Shown one piece after another: positions 18,802-28,526 of a stretch of DNA of 64,000 nucleotides (position 1 is the stretch's first letter; every line of letters begins with the position of its first letter). The notes beneath the pieces are model-generated. The model made no database searches. It saw only the letters and a list, made by a program, of their open reading frames with translations, and was not told the origin of the DNA. Where the stretch lies: positions 1,052,707 through 1,116,706 of the forward strand of contig NZ_QRDJ01000006.1 of the NCBI RefSeq assembly GCF_003385845.1. The letters are read 5' to 3'. The position numbers and the translations under genes are program-made. This stretch comes from Kushneria indalinina DSM 14324. Lineage in GTDB: Bacteria; Pseudomonadota; Gammaproteobacteria; Pseudomonadales; Halomonadaceae.

Positions 18802-19584
18802 TTGCTGGAGATTACTTCCGCCCAGCTTGATGCCTGGCTAACGGCCTTTCTCTGGCCGTTTGTCAGAATTCTGGCCTTTATTGGCGCCGCCCCCATCTTT
18901 GGCGAAAACTCTATCCCCCGAACCGCCAAGGTCGGGCTTGCCTTCGCCCTGACCATCATCGTGGCGCCCGTGTTGCCGCCCATGCCGGAGGTTCCCCCCG
19001 CCTCCTGGGCCGGCATCATGATCATCATCCAGCAATTCATTATCGGTGTGGCCCTGGGGCTGGTCATGCGGTTGGTCTTTGCCGCCATTCAGGCCGCCGG
19101 TGACTATATCGCCCTGCAAATGGGCCTCTCCTTTGCCTCGTTCTACTCGCCTGAGGCTCAGGGTACGACCACGGTACTGGCGCGCTTTCTCAACATGATT
19201 GCCATCCTCATGTTCATGGCGCTTAACGGTCATACCCTCATGATTCGGCTTCTGATCGAGACCTTTACCCGATTGCCCATCGGCCTGACAGGACTTGAAC
19301 CGGCCGGCTTTGATGCCATCGCGCGCTGGGGCAGCTTCATCTTCTCGGCAGGTTTTCTAATGGCCCTGCCGGTACTGACGGCGCTTTTGATCATCAATAT
19401 ATCGATGGGGATTCTCAACCGCGCCTCACCGCAGTTTTCGGTCTTCTCGGTAGGCTTTCCCATCACCCTTACCACCGGGGTCATACTGCTTACCTTCATG
19501 ACGCCAGAGCTGGGAACGATCTTTCAGCGCATGTTTGAAAGCGCACTCAATCAGATGGTCAGCGTTACCGAACTGTTTTCCTGA
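18802..19584 (+). CDS. fliR: Flagellar export gate protein FliR
   Basis: 260 residues with a TTG start at 18802 and GAGGG six bases upstream; no nearby ATG fits the family N-terminus. Six hydrophobic segments and FliR signatures are visible: FLWPFVRILAFIGAAPIFGENSIPRTAKVGLAFALT, then AAIQAAGDYIALQMGLSFASFYSP and LPVLTALLIINISMGILNRASPQFSVFSVGFPITL. FliR caps the export-gate core and contacts FlhB. Last gene of the operon. Confidence 0.96.
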   Translation: MLEITSAQLDAWLTAFLWPFVRILAFIGAAPIFGENSIPRTAKVGLAFALTIIVAPVLPPMPEVPPASWAGIMIIIQQFIIGVALGLVMRLVFAAIQAAGDYIALQMGLSFASFYSPEAQGTTTVLARFLNMIAILMFMALNGHTLMIRLLIETFTRLPIGLTGLEPAGFDAIARWGSFIFSAGFLMALPVLTALLIINISMGILNRASPQFSVFSVGFPITLTTGVILLTFMTPELGTIFQRMFESALNQMVSVTELFS

Positions 19585-19660
19585 GTTGCGAGGTGTGCTC
19601 CCTCAAGTCATGGGTGTCAGGACATGCCCCGTTATCAGGGCGCTACACAACACGCATAAG

Positions 19661-19694
19661 AAAGCCCCCATGTCGGTCACGACATGGGGGCTTT
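19661..19694. terminator. Bidirectional terminator between fliR and flgL
   Basis: A perfect 15-base stem (AAAGCCCCCATGTCG, 19661-19675) with GTCA loop and complementary arm at 19680-19694, flanked by A and T runs on both sides. It serves the converging fli and flg operons. Confidence 0.92.
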
Positions 19695-19715
19695 TGTGAC
19701 GCATTGTCTGGATCG

Positions 19716-20657
19716 TTAGCGAATCAGGCTGAACAGTGAGGTCTGCTGTGTCTGCATGAACATTTTCTGCGAGGCTTCAAGCCCGATCTGACCCAGCGTA
19801 TAGCGAGAGATGGCTTCAGCGTAATCCAGATCTTCAAGATCAGAGAGCGCGATCTTGTTGCTGATGGTACGCGTATCCCCAATATCGCCAAGCACTTCCA
19901 GCTCGTTAAGCTTGCTGCCGATTGCCGAGCGCACGCTCAGAATATTGTCGCTGCCACTGTCGATCCGGCGGTTGGCCTGGTCCAGGTCGGCACGCAGTTC
20001 ATCCTGGTTCTCCGCAGTCTGTGGTGTCTTAAGCGTCTCGATGGCTTTTTCAAATACCTTGAAAAGATCGCTCTCGGCATCACCACCCTTGGTGGCGGGT
20101 ACCTTGAAGACTTCCGAACCTGCTGCGTTGACGTTCATGCTGCGCGACGCATCAACCTGCATGTTCAGCGGTTGCGTGTCTCCAGCATAGGCCTCGACCG
20201 TACCATCAGCGGACGTTTCAAAGGGTTTTACGTCTCCCTGTGACCCTGAAAACATGTATTGGCCGCTGCTGTCTCGAGTGTTGGCAAGACCCAGCATCTG
20301 GTTATAAAGCCCTTCAAGCTCTGTAGCTACCGAGGCGCGATCACTATCGGTGTAGGTACCGTTACCGCCCTTGATGATCAGCCCCTTGGCACTGGTCAGC
20401 AGATCCGACATGCTGTTCAGGGTATTTTCCTGCAGGGAGAGCGTGTTATTTGCCGTCACCCGACTGTCCTTGTACTGCTCCTGAACAGCCTGGTCCTGCT
20501 TGACGATCAACGCCTGCGACGCGGCGCGTGGGTCATCGGATGGTGAGACGATACGCTTGCCATTGGCTACCTGCTCGCCCACCTTTGACAGGTCGCTCTG
20601 GCGCCCCTGCATCGCATTCTGACTACGCTCGAACATCATTGAAGTACTGATACGCAT
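19716..20657 (-). CDS. flgL: Hook-filament junction protein FlgL (HAP3)
   Basis: 313 residues, close to the enteric length. It has a flagellin-like N-terminus (MRISTSMMFERSQNAMQGRQSDLSKVGEQVANGKRIVSPSDDP) and a matching C-terminus (LEDLDYAEAISRYTLGQIGLEASQKMFMQTQQTSLFSLIR). FlgL forms the ring between FlgK and the filament. AAGGGG precedes the ATG and 14 bases separate it from flgK, so both are probably read from the sigma-28 promoter at 22378-22404. Confidence 0.97.
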   Translation of the reverse strand: MRISTSMMFERSQNAMQGRQSDLSKVGEQVANGKRIVSPSDDPRAASQALIVKQDQAVQEQYKDSRVTANNTLSLQENTLNSMSDLLTSAKGLIIKGGNGTYTDSDRASVATELEGLYNQMLGLANTRDSSGQYMFSGSQGDVKPFETSADGTVEAYAGDTQPLNMQVDASRSMNVNAAGSEVFKVPATKGGDAESDLFKVFEKAIETLKTPQTAENQDELRADLDQANRRIDSGSDNILSVRSAIGSKLNELEVLGDIGDTRTISNKIALSDLEDLDYAEAISRYTLGQIGLEASQKMFMQTQQTSLFSLIR

Positions 20658-20671
20658 TTAATATATACCCC

Positions 20672-22333
20672 TTAACGCATGATGCCGATCAGCGCGTTGA
20701 ACATCTCCGAAGAGGCCCGGATCATCTGTGCGCTGGCAGTGTAAAGTTGCTGATACTTGAGCATATTGGCGGCTTCTTCATCGATATTGACCCCCGATAC
20801 CGACTGCTGCGCGCTCTTGAGTTCCTGGGAAATCTGGGTCTGGGAGGCGTTGCTGCTCTTGAGTGTGGCCGTCTTGTTACCCACATCACTGACCATCGAG
20901 GCATAGGCCGTATTCAGGCTGGTGCTGCCGTTGATCAGCTTTTCGTTTTGAATGTTGGCCATGGCCAGTGCGTTGCTGTTGCCACGGACGCCTTCACTCA
21001 GGCTGCCACGGGCCGCGATGCCTTCCGGTGTCATGTCGCTGCTGACACTCAGTTGACCGGCGGCGTTATCAAGCGGCTTGATCACAAAAGTATCGCCGTT
21101 GATCATTCCTTCAGGCAGCGTTATATCAAGACCGACCTCATCAGCATTAACCGCCTGCCCGTTGTCCAATCTGACCAATGAGTACTCAGTATCACTGGTC
21201 ATCGTCAGCTTGTAGTTACTGGTGGAGACTTTTGAAATCTCGGCGGTACCTTCCGGGTCAGACTCGCTTTTTGCACTTTCCCTAAAGGATACTGTTGGCA
21301 CAACATCACTGCTGTTGCTCCTGCTCGCTACAACCCCCGGGGTGCTGGTGGTAAAAAAGTTTTTGCCAGCCTTGTCATCGAGATCGTAGCCACCGGTCTG
21401 CAGGTCATTAAGACGTGTCGTCAGCGCATGGGCCATCTGATCCAGGCGCTGCTGGGTAGGCTCCAGCGACTGGTTACGAAACTGCACCAGACCACCCAGC
21501 GTACCCCCGGCCAGCCTGCTTTCATCGAGCTCGAACAGGTTACCGTCGCTGGCCTTGAGGGCGACCACCTGACGGGTCGGGTCGTCTTCCGAGGCCACCA
21601 TTTGCAGTGACTGTACCTGCTTGCCGGCCACCAGCGCCTGGCCGGTCGAGAGCGACACCATGTACTGACCATCCTGATCAACCACGGAGACGCCGGTCAG
21701 TTCGCTCATTTTGGCGACCAACAGATCGCGCTGATCCAGCATATCGTTGGGCGGCGTACCGGTCTTGGCCTGCGTCTGGGTAATCTGAACGTTGAGCGTG
21801 GCAATCTGTTTTGAGTAGCTGTTGATCTCATCGACCGCACCGCCCATCTGCGCCACGGTATTGTCCGACATGTTTTTCAGATAGCTGTCGGTGGCGCGAA
21901 ACTGTGCCGTCATGCTTTCGGCATTGCCCAGCATGGCCTGGCGTGCCGAGGTATCGGCAGGATTGTTGGCCATGGTCTGCATGCCGGCAAAAAAGGTCTG
22001 CATCTGCCTGTTGAGACCGGCATCGCCATCGCCCAGCAGATTATCAATCTGGGACATCTGCGCCAGATGCGACTGGCTGGCACCCAGCTCACTGTTGGCT
22101 TCGTTGAGCTGAGTGCTGAGATACTGCTGATACTGGCGCTGTACGCCGGTCACACTGACGCCACTACCGGCGAAAAGCCCACCGGCACTGGTGCCCTTGG
22201 ATTCGGCAAGCCCGGTAATCTGACGGTTGTAACCTTCAGTATTAACGTTGGCAATGTTGTTGCTTGTGGTATTCAGACCGATCTGGGCTGCTCGCAACCC
22301 GCTCAGCGCTGACCCCATCAATGAACCGGACAT
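20672..22333 (-). CDS. flgK: Hook-filament junction protein FlgK (HAP1)
   Basis: 553 residues from ATG 22333, preceded by GAGGAAA at about six bases; the in-frame ATG at 22348 lies upstream of this ribosome site. N-terminal signature: SALSGLRAAQIGLNTTSNNIANVNTEGYNRQ. C-terminal signature: SGVNIDEEAANMLKYQQLYTASAQMIRASSEMFNALI. FlgK is exported as a filament-type substrate with chaperone FlgN and joins the hook to FlgL. A sigma-28 promoter lies upstream. Confidence 0.97.
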   Translation of the reverse strand: MSGSLMGSALSGLRAAQIGLNTTSNNIANVNTEGYNRQITGLAESKGTSAGGLFAGSGVSVTGVQRQYQQYLSTQLNEANSELGASQSHLAQMSQIDNLLGDGDAGLNRQMQTFFAGMQTMANNPADTSARQAMLGNAESMTAQFRATDSYLKNMSDNTVAQMGGAVDEINSYSKQIATLNVQITQTQAKTGTPPNDMLDQRDLLVAKMSELTGVSVVDQDGQYMVSLSTGQALVAGKQVQSLQMVASEDDPTRQVVALKASDGNLFELDESRLAGGTLGGLVQFRNQSLEPTQQRLDQMAHALTTRLNDLQTGGYDLDDKAGKNFFTTSTPGVVASRSNSSDVVPTVSFRESAKSESDPEGTAEISKVSTSNYKLTMTSDTEYSLVRLDNGQAVNADEVGLDITLPEGMINGDTFVIKPLDNAAGQLSVSSDMTPEGIAARGSLSEGVRGNSNALAMANIQNEKLINGSTSLNTAYASMVSDVGNKTATLKSSNASQTQISQELKSAQQSVSGVNIDEEAANMLKYQQLYTASAQMIRASSEMFNALIGIMR

Positions 22334-22377
22334 GGTGTTTCCTCGCACGCGCCCTTAAGGGAGTTATCTGTCATGTA

Positions 22378-22404
22378 CTATCGGCCGCTGGCCGGGAAAT
22401 TTTA
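22378..22404 (-). promoter_or_regulatory. Sigma-28 promoter of flgKL
   Basis: On the minus strand, TAAA (22404-22401), exactly 15 bases, then GCCGATAG (22385-22378). One mismatch to TAAA-N15-GCCGATAA. It lies between flgJ and flgK, 45 bases before the flgK start. Confidence 0.85.
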
Positions 22405-22436
22405 GAAAATGTGTCCTGACCGACGGCTTCAAGGCA

Positions 22437-23567
22437 TCAGAAAATCCTGCTGGCCTCGTTCTCAACGGCGTAGGCCATGGCAGCCCGTCGCTGTGCCACC
22501 GCCGAGATATCGCTTTCCTGACCTGCTGGAGTGCGTGAGGCATACAGCGACCGGGAAACGCCGGTCTCCTCTTTCGGCATCTGTGCCATGATGGATACCA
22601 GCTTTTCGCCGTAGCGCGGGTCGGTCGCATAGCCACATTTTTGCAGGGCATGCGCTGCCGCCTCGGGCGTACGTGCATCGAGTACGGGCTGGTAGCGCGA
22701 ATTTTCGGTCAGAAGACGTGCATAGTCGGAAAACGCCGCTTCATAGGAGTCGTAGACCCTGAAAGCAGCGCGCTCCTTGCGCGCCGTACCGGCTTCAAAC
22801 TCCGTGGTCATGACGCTTGCCCGATCGCCCTGCCAGCTACCGGTGGCCTTGATATTGAAAAGGTTATGACTGGCCTTGCCATCCCCAGTGCGAATTTCCT
22901 TCGCGCCCCAGCCGGTTTCAAGCGCCGCCTGTGCCAGAATCAGCTGATGCGGTATGCCGGTGCGGTCGCTGACCGCGCGCGCCGCACTGCCCATTTTCGA
23001 GACAAACGAAGAGACATGCGGGGCAACGTCCGCCACCATTTTCTGATGATCGTCACGCCCCTGCAGAGGATTGCCCAGCGAGGCATAGCCTTCAATCAGC
23101 GGCCCGCGCTTTTGCTCGGCCGGCTTGACCACATTGCCGCCCGCCTCAAGGCTCGCGTTACGCTTCAACTGCTCGTCGCTCAGCGGCATGGCCAGCGCCG
23201 AGGGGATATTACGTGACTGCGCCTTTAGCGTTTCCAACGGATCATTGGGGGACTGGCTGTCAGACATCGCACTGTCCTTCGACAGCTGCTTGATCATCAT
23301 GTCGGACAGCCCGATGCCCTGCTCGGAGAGATTCTGCGCCCACTGCTGGTCCAGCATTTTGGTATAGGTGTCCATGCTGTCGCTTTTGAGCAGATCGCTC
23401 TTGGGCATGGCATCACGCATGCTTTTCAGCATCTTTTGCAGAAACAGCGCTTCAAACTGCTGCGTGGTTTCCTTGAGGCTCTCCTGAGGATTGTCACGCG
23501 CGCTGTACTTGAGCTTCGAGAGCCCCTGTACATCGAGTGCAAAACTTCCCCGACTGTCCATCGCCAT
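22437..23567 (-). CDS. flgJ: Rod cap and peptidoglycan hydrolase FlgJ
   Basis: 376 residues, longer than the 313 of Escherichia coli because of a wider linker. The N-terminal rod-cap domain is clear (TTQQFEALFLQKMLKSMRDAMP...YTKMLDQQWAQNLSEQGIGLSDMMIKQL). The C-terminal glucosaminidase domain (about 195-340) has HQLILAQAALETGWG with the catalytic Glu, then HNLFNIKATGSW and YDSYEAAFSDYARLL. FlgJ caps the growing rod and opens the cell wall. Its ATG overlaps the flgI stop by one base. Confidence 0.96.
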   Translation of the reverse strand: MAMDSRGSFALDVQGLSKLKYSARDNPQESLKETTQQFEALFLQKMLKSMRDAMPKSDLLKSDSMDTYTKMLDQQWAQNLSEQGIGLSDMMIKQLSKDSAMSDSQSPNDPLETLKAQSRNIPSALAMPLSDEQLKRNASLEAGGNVVKPAEQKRGPLIEGYASLGNPLQGRDDHQKMVADVAPHVSSFVSKMGSAARAVSDRTGIPHQLILAQAALETGWGAKEIRTGDGKASHNLFNIKATGSWQGDRASVMTTEFEAGTARKERAAFRVYDSYEAAFSDYARLLTENSRYQPVLDARTPEAAAHALQKCGYATDPRYGEKLVSIMAQMPKEETGVSRSLYASRTPAGQESDISAVAQRRAAMAYAVENEASRIF

Positions 23568-24697
23568 TAGATGATCTCCAGATCCGCGTTGAGCGCACCG
23601 GCCGATTTGAGCGCCTGAAGAATGGCCATCAGGTCATTGGGGGTTGCGCCCAGACGATTAAGGGCATCCACCACCTGACTCAGGTCCGCTTCACCGCTGA
23701 CGATGCTCAGCGCCCCGGACTCTTCCTGCACGCTGATATCGGCATTGGGTACCACCGCAGTTTGCCCGCCCGACAAGGCATTCGGTTGGCTGATAATCGG
23801 GTTGGAATCGATCGTAATCGACAGATTGCCATGGGCGATCGCGGCACGGTTGAGCGTGACACGGGTATTCATCGCCACCGACCCTGTACGTGCGTTCATG
23901 ATGACCTTCGGCGTGACCACGCCCGGATCAACGTCGATGTTTTGTATGCGCGCCATAAAGGAGACCTGAGAGGCGCTATCCAGCGGTGCGGCCAGCGAAA
24001 TCACCCGTGAATTCTGAGCCACCGCAATCCCCTGACCCATGGCATTGTTGATGGCATTCATGGTGCGCAGGGCCGTATTGAAGTCGGCGTCCTTGAGCTC
24101 CAGGTTGATACGCCCCTGCTCGGCCATCTGGACCGGCACCGTGCGCTCGATGGTGGCCCCTGCCGGAATACGGCCTGACGAGGTCTGATTGACCTGAACA
24201 CTGCTGCCGGCGGCATCGGCACTGATGCCGGGAATGACCATGTTGCCCTGCGCCAGGGCGTAGATCTGGCCATCGGCGCCCTTTAGAGGCGTCATGAGCA
24301 GCGTACCGCCACGCAGGCTGCGCGCATTGCCCACCGAGGCAACGGTAATATCCAGGCGCTGACCCGGGCTTGAAAAGGGCGGCAGCTCGGCCGTGACCAT
24401 GACGGCCGCGACATTCTTGAGCTGCATGTTGGTGCCGGCCGGCACCGTGACACCCAGCTCGGAGAGCATGTTGGTGACCGACTGCCCGGTGAAAGGCGCC
24501 TGCATGGTCTGGTCACCGGTGTTGTCCAGACCCACGACCAGGCCATAGCCGACCAGCGGGTTGGAGCGCACGCCCTGGAAGGTGGCAATGTCACCCAGTC
24601 GGGCCGCCTGTGCCTGACAGGCCATTCCCATCAGGGCACAACCGCTCAACAGCAGTGCTGCGCAACGTAGGGATAGGGGTTTCAACATTGCCATCAT
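23567..24697 (-). CDS. flgI: Flagellar P-ring protein FlgI
   Basis: 376 residues from ATG 24697, with GAGG at nine bases; the ATG at 24706 overlaps that ribosome site. A signal peptide (about 1-30, ending CQAQA) leads to mature ARLGDIATFQGVRSNPLVGYGLVVGLDNTGD. The C-terminus VDALNRLGATPNDLMAILQALKSAGALNADLEII is typical. FlgI monomers form the periplasmic P ring around the rod. Confidence 0.97.
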   Translation of the reverse strand: MMAMLKPLSLRCAALLLSGCALMGMACQAQAARLGDIATFQGVRSNPLVGYGLVVGLDNTGDQTMQAPFTGQSVTNMLSELGVTVPAGTNMQLKNVAAVMVTAELPPFSSPGQRLDITVASVGNARSLRGGTLLMTPLKGADGQIYALAQGNMVIPGISADAAGSSVQVNQTSSGRIPAGATIERTVPVQMAEQGRINLELKDADFNTALRTMNAINNAMGQGIAVAQNSRVISLAAPLDSASQVSFMARIQNIDVDPGVVTPKVIMNARTGSVAMNTRVTLNRAAIAHGNLSITIDSNPIISQPNALSGGQTAVVPNADISVQEESGALSIVSGEADLSQVVDALNRLGATPNDLMAILQALKSAGALNADLEII

Positions 24698-24712
24698 CGT
24701 GAACATCCTCGA

Positions 24713-25393
24713 TCAGAACGGTGAAATATTGAGGAAGAAGCGCTGCAGCCAGCCCATGGTCTGCGCCTCGTTGATATACCCATCGCCGTAATACTCAAGA
24801 CGGGCATCCGCGACCTGCGTCGAGGGTACGGTATTGAGTCCGGTAATCGTGCGCGGGTTGACGGTGCCCGAAAAACGGATGTATTCGGTGCCCTGATTGA
24901 TGCCGATGCGCTTCTCGCCGGCCACCTGGAAGTTGCCATTGGGCAGCACGTTCATGACCGTGGTCGTGATGGTACCGGTAAAGGTATTGGACGCATTCGC
25001 CCCACCCTGCCCCTGGAAGGTCGTGTTGCCGGAAAGACTGGTCGTCTGTCCATCCAGCAGACCGCCGATGACTCGTGGCGTGGCCTCAAGGCCAAGGGCG
25101 GTCGAGCCATTACGGCTGGCGTTGGCGGCCGAGCTTTTGGTGGCGCTGACGTTTTCATTGAGCACAATGGTCAGGATGTCGCCCACACCGCGCGGGCGGC
25201 GATCCTCAAACAGCGGCCGCGTGTAATTGCTCTGATAGATCGAGCCGTTGGCCACCGGCATCGGCGGAAGCTGGGGCGGTGCCGTCGTCGGCCCTTCCAC
25301 CACGTTTTGCCGCGGAATCTGGGCGCAGGCCACCATGGTCATGGCCAGACAGGCAACCAGAAGCAGCTTCCACAAACGCATGTATCGCATCAT
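24713..25393 (-). CDS. flgH: Flagellar L-ring lipoprotein FlgH
   Basis: 226 residues from ATG 25393 (GGGG five bases upstream); the frame is open to 25429 but the extra part is not family-like. A lipoprotein signal peptide ends at the lipobox VAC. Mature motifs: SIYQS...[20 protein letters not shown], then [35 protein letters not shown] and [25 protein letters not shown]. FlgH forms the L ring in the outer membrane. Confidence 0.97.
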   Translation of the reverse strand: MMRYMRLWKLLLVACLAMTMVACAQIPRQNVVEGPTTAPPQLPPMPVANGSIYQSNYTRPLFEDRRPRGVGDILTIVLNENVSATKSSAANASRNGSTALGLEATPRVIGGLLDGQTTSLSGNTTFQGQGGANASNTFTGTITTTVMNVLPNGNFQVAGEKRIGINQGTEYIRFSGTVNPRTITGLNTVPSTQVADARLEYYGDGYINEAQTMGWLQRFFLNISPF

Positions 25394-25435
25394 TGATCCC
25401 CGGTTACCCCTGCACGAATGCATCAACATCCCCTG

Positions 25436-26218
25436 TTAGAGCTGGGTCAGACGACCGAGCATCTGGTCGACGGTCGACACGGCCTTGGAATTGATCTCGT
25501 AGGCGCGCTGCGTCTCGATCATGTTGACCATCTCCTCCACCACATTGACGTTGGAGGTTTCCACAAAACCCTGATAGATCGTGCCGGCACCGTTGTTGCC
25601 GGGAATGCTGTCATTACGCGGCCCCGAGGCATCGGTTTCGAGATAGAGGTTATCGCCAATGCTTTCCAGACCGGTCGGGTTAATAAAGGTGGTCAGCTGC
25701 AGCTGGCCGACCTGCTGGCTGGCCGCAGCGCCCGGTACAGTGACCGACACCAGACCGTCATTGGAAATCGAGACCGACAGGGCGTTGGCCGGAATCACGA
25801 TGCCCGGATCGACCGGAAACCCGTTGGCCGTGACCAGCTGACCGTCCTGATTGACCTGGAAGGCGCCGTCGCGAGTAAAGGAATTGGTGCCGTCAGGCAT
25901 CTGGATGGCAAAAAAACCATCGCCACGAATCGCGACATCCTTGGTATTACCGGTCTGCTCCAGGTTCCCCTGGGTGTGCAGGCGCTCGGTGGCCACAGCT
26001 CGTACGCCGGTACCAATCTGAAGCCCGGAAGGCAGATTGGTCTGTACCGACGACATCGACCCCGGCTGGCGCAGGTTTTGATACAGCAGATCCTCGAACA
26101 CCGCGCGCGAACGCTTGAAGCCGTTGGTCGAGACGTTGGCCAGGTTGTTGGAAATGACGTCCATGTTGGTCTGCTGGGCATCAAGACCGGTTTTGGCAAT
26201 CCAGAGAGCGTTAATCAT
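25436..26218 (-). CDS. flgG: Distal rod protein FlgG
   Basis: 260 residues from ATG 26218 (GGAG at seven bases), exactly the enteric length; the frame start at 26230 overlaps the ribosome site. Highly conserved N-terminus: [47 protein letters not shown]-terminus: [38 protein letters not shown]. FlgG makes the distal rod. Confidence 0.98.
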   Translation of the reverse strand: MINALWIAKTGLDAQQTNMDVISNNLANVSTNGFKRSRAVFEDLLYQNLRQPGSMSSVQTNLPSGLQIGTGVRAVATERLHTQGNLEQTGNTKDVAIRGDGFFAIQMPDGTNSFTRDGAFQVNQDGQLVTANGFPVDPGIVIPANALSVSISNDGLVSVTVPGAAASQQVGQLQLTTFINPTGLESIGDNLYLETDASGPRNDSIPGNNGAGTIYQGFVETSNVNVVEEMVNMIETQRAYEINSKAVSTVDQMLGRLTQL

Positions 26219-26290
26219 TTTTTTCTCCATTCACCGGACATGATCCAGTGACTTCATGTGCCTGATCAGGGCCGTCATGGCCCGGAACCA

Positions 26291-27037
26291 TCAATTCATT
26301 GAGAGCAGCGAGTTGGCGCGCTGATCGTTCTCATCGGCCGTCGTGAGCACTTTCATGTTCATCTCGAAGCGACGGGCCGTATCGATCATGGCGACCATCG
26401 CTTCGGTCGGGTTGACGTTGCTGCCCTCAAGCGTGCCGCTGATCACCTGCGTATTTTCATCGCGCGGCAGGGCTGCCATGGGACCACCCTGCGCATTCCA
26501 GGCACCAAACAGGCCGTCCTCACGCCGAGCCATGCGGCCATCAGGGTTGCTGGCCAGCATCAGCCGACCGACTTCAGCCTGTACCTGGGTGCCGGCCTCC
26601 CGCGCGGAGATGGTGCCGTCACCGGCAATCGAGACCTCGGCATTGAGCGGCAAAATGATAGGGCCATCCTCACCCATCACCGGCCGGCCCTGAGACATCA
26701 GCATGCCGGTCGCATCGACCTGCAGCGCACCGTTACGGGTGTAGGCCGTTTCACCGTTGTTGGCCTGTACCGCCAGCCAGCCCTCGCCATTGATGGCAAC
26801 GTCCAGGGCACGGCCCGTGGTGGTGAAGGAGCCGGGCGTAAAATCGGAGCCGGGGGTGGAATCAGAGGTAATGGCGCGCGTGGCATAGCCTGCGCCGTTG
26901 ACCGGTACCGCGCGAGCGGCACTGAGTTCGGCACGAAAGCCGCTGGTCGAGACATTGGCCATGTTGTTGGCAACGGCCGACTGCCGCTCCAGACTCTGTT
27001 TGGCGCCCGACATGGCGGTATAGATGATTCTGTCCAT
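26291..27037 (-). CDS. flgF: Proximal rod protein FlgF
   Basis: 248 residues, normal length. N-terminus MDRIIYTAMSGAKQSLERQSAVANNMANVSTSGFRAEL and C-terminus GSNVNPTEAMVAMIDTARRFEMNMKVLTTADENDQRANSLL match FlgF. First gene of flgFGHIJ, separated from flgE by a strong terminator, so it needs its own promoter in the 27038-27200 spacer. Confidence 0.97.
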   Translation of the reverse strand: MDRIIYTAMSGAKQSLERQSAVANNMANVSTSGFRAELSAARAVPVNGAGYATRAITSDSTPGSDFTPGSFTTTGRALDVAINGEGWLAVQANNGETAYTRNGALQVDATGMLMSQGRPVMGEDGPIILPLNAEVSIAGDGTISAREAGTQVQAEVGRLMLASNPDGRMARREDGLFGAWNAQGGPMAALPRDENTQVISGTLEGSNVNPTEAMVAMIDTARRFEMNMKVLTTADENDQRANSLLSMN

Positions 27038-27140
27038 GACCCGCTCCGAAAAGCTTGAGGAAGTATCGCGGCCGGCGTTTGGGTGTAACCGAAGGCCTGC
27101 TCTTTGTGACGCCTAGTAAACACGCAAAGGCATCTTCTCA

Positions 27141-27169
27141 AAGGCACAAGAAAGGCACGAGAAAGGTCG
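27141..27169. repeat. 11-base direct repeats upstream of flgF
   Basis: AAGGCACAAGA (27141-27151), AAGGCACGAGA (27152-27162) and a partial third AAGGTCG (27163-27169). The period is about one helical turn and the array lies roughly 105-130 bases before the flgF start, where a transcription factor could bind one face of the DNA. Confidence 0.6.
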
Positions 27170-27201
27170 TATTTCGTAGGCTGCAAAACGCAGGGATCAA
27201 A

Positions 27202-27230
27202 AAAACGACCGGCTCTGAGCCGGTCGTTTT
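27202..27230 (-). terminator. Intrinsic terminator after flgE
   Basis: A perfect 13-base stem (27202-27214 with 27218-27230, core CGACCGGCT), three-base loop, and a T run on the minus strand. It separates flgBCDE from flgFGHIJ, a split not seen in the Escherichia coli flgB operon. Confidence 0.92.
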
Positions 27231-27246
27231 CACTGCATATCGAGAT

Positions 27247-28443
27247 TTAGCGCAGGCTGACCATGGTCTGAAGAATCTGGTCCTGCGTCTTGATGGTCTG
27301 CGAGTTGGCCTGATAGTTGCGCTGCGCCACGATCATGGTGACAAGCTCGGCCGCCAGATCAACGTTGGAGTTCTCAAGCGTGCCCGACAGCAGTGACCCC
27401 AGCTGACCGGTACCGGCACTGCCCAGCAGCTCCTGGCCAGAGTTGGTGGTCGCCAGCCAGGCGTTGTTGCCATCCGGCTTGAGGCCCTGCTCGTTGGTGA
27501 AGCTGGCCAGCGCAACGCGACCCAGCGCGCGACTCTGGTTGTTGGAGTAGTTGCCCATAACGTTGCCGTTATCGGCAATCGATATGCCGGTCAGGCTGCC
27601 GGCGGCGTAGCCGTTCTGGGTGGCGGCCTTGACGTTAAAGTCGCCACTGTTCTGGGTCACGCCGGCCAGGTCGATATTGGCGGCAATATTGGCTGCGCCA
27701 TTGCCCGGATTGATGGCAAGCGCCAGATTGGTGTTACCGGTCAGATTGCCGTTGACATCGAATTCAAGATCCAGCGAGCCAACATCGTTGCCACCGCTGC
27801 GCGCGTTCATGGTCCACTCGTTGCTGCCGGTTTTGACAAAGTACATGCTGACCTGCTGCGCGTTGCCCTGCGAGTCATAGGTCGTCAGCGGCGCCTGCCA
27901 GTTGTAGGTTTTGGGATCGCTGGCGTCGAAGTTGGCGTTATCCTTGGCTGTGTCGTTCGACGGCAGGTTAAAGGTCATGCTGCCGGTGGTGGTGGCGCTG
28001 GCATCGATATCGCCCTGGGGCACCTGCAGCGCGACTGGCTGGGCACCGGCCAGCACCACCGGGTTGGCAGAGGTCGGATCATCGACCGGATAGCCCGTCA
28101 GCCTGCCGCCGGTGTTGTTGACCAGAAAGCCGTTGGAATCCATCTGAAACTGACCGTTGCGCGAATAGGTGGTCTGCTGACCGTCGGTCAGGCGGAAGAA
28201 ACCGCCACCGTCGATGGCCAGGTCAAGTTCACGGTCGGTCGTTTCCAGCGCGCCCTGCGAAAACCCCTGGGTAATGGCAGACACCTGCACCCCCAGACCT
28301 GCCTTGGCGCCGGCATAAAGATCGGCAAACTCGGTACGGCTTTTCTTGAAGCCGACGGTCTGCGAGTTGGCAATGTTGTGGCCGATGGTATCCAGCTGAC
28401 TGGAAGCTGCATTCAGACCACTAACGCCCTGTGTAAAAGCCAT
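27247..28443 (-). CDS. flgE: Flagellar hook protein FlgE
   Basis: 398 residues, normal length. N-terminus: FTQGVSGLNAASSQLDTIGHNIANSQTVGFKKSRTEFADLYA. C-terminus: GTLENSNVDLAAELVTMIVAQRNYQANSQTIKTQDQILQTMVSLR. The central region is Asn-, Asp- and Thr-rich surface domain. It polymerises into the hook beneath the FlgD cap. Last gene of flgBCDE. Confidence 0.97.
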   Translation of the reverse strand: MAFTQGVSGLNAASSQLDTIGHNIANSQTVGFKKSRTEFADLYAGAKAGLGVQVSAITQGFSQGALETTDRELDLAIDGGGFFRLTDGQQTTYSRNGQFQMDSNGFLVNNTGGRLTGYPVDDPTSANPVVLAGAQPVALQVPQGDIDASATTTGSMTFNLPSNDTAKDNANFDASDPKTYNWQAPLTTYDSQGNAQQVSMYFVKTGSNEWTMNARSGGNDVGSLDLEFDVNGNLTGNTNLALAINPGNGAANIAANIDLAGVTQNSGDFNVKAATQNGYAAGSLTGISIADNGNVMGNYSNNQSRALGRVALASFTNEQGLKPDGNNAWLATTNSGQELLGSAGTGQLGSLLSGTLENSNVDLAAELVTMIVAQRNYQANSQTIKTQDQILQTMVSLR

Positions 28444-28526
28444 GGTTCATCCTCTGATTAAAAGTCGTCTCACCGGCCGGGGCCGGATGGATCATCAGGA
28501 CGCGCAACACCGCGCCCGGTGGTGCG

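Noticed and set aside
25418-26251. Plus-strand open frame of 277 codons
   Set aside because: Fully antisense to flgG, a well-supported gene.
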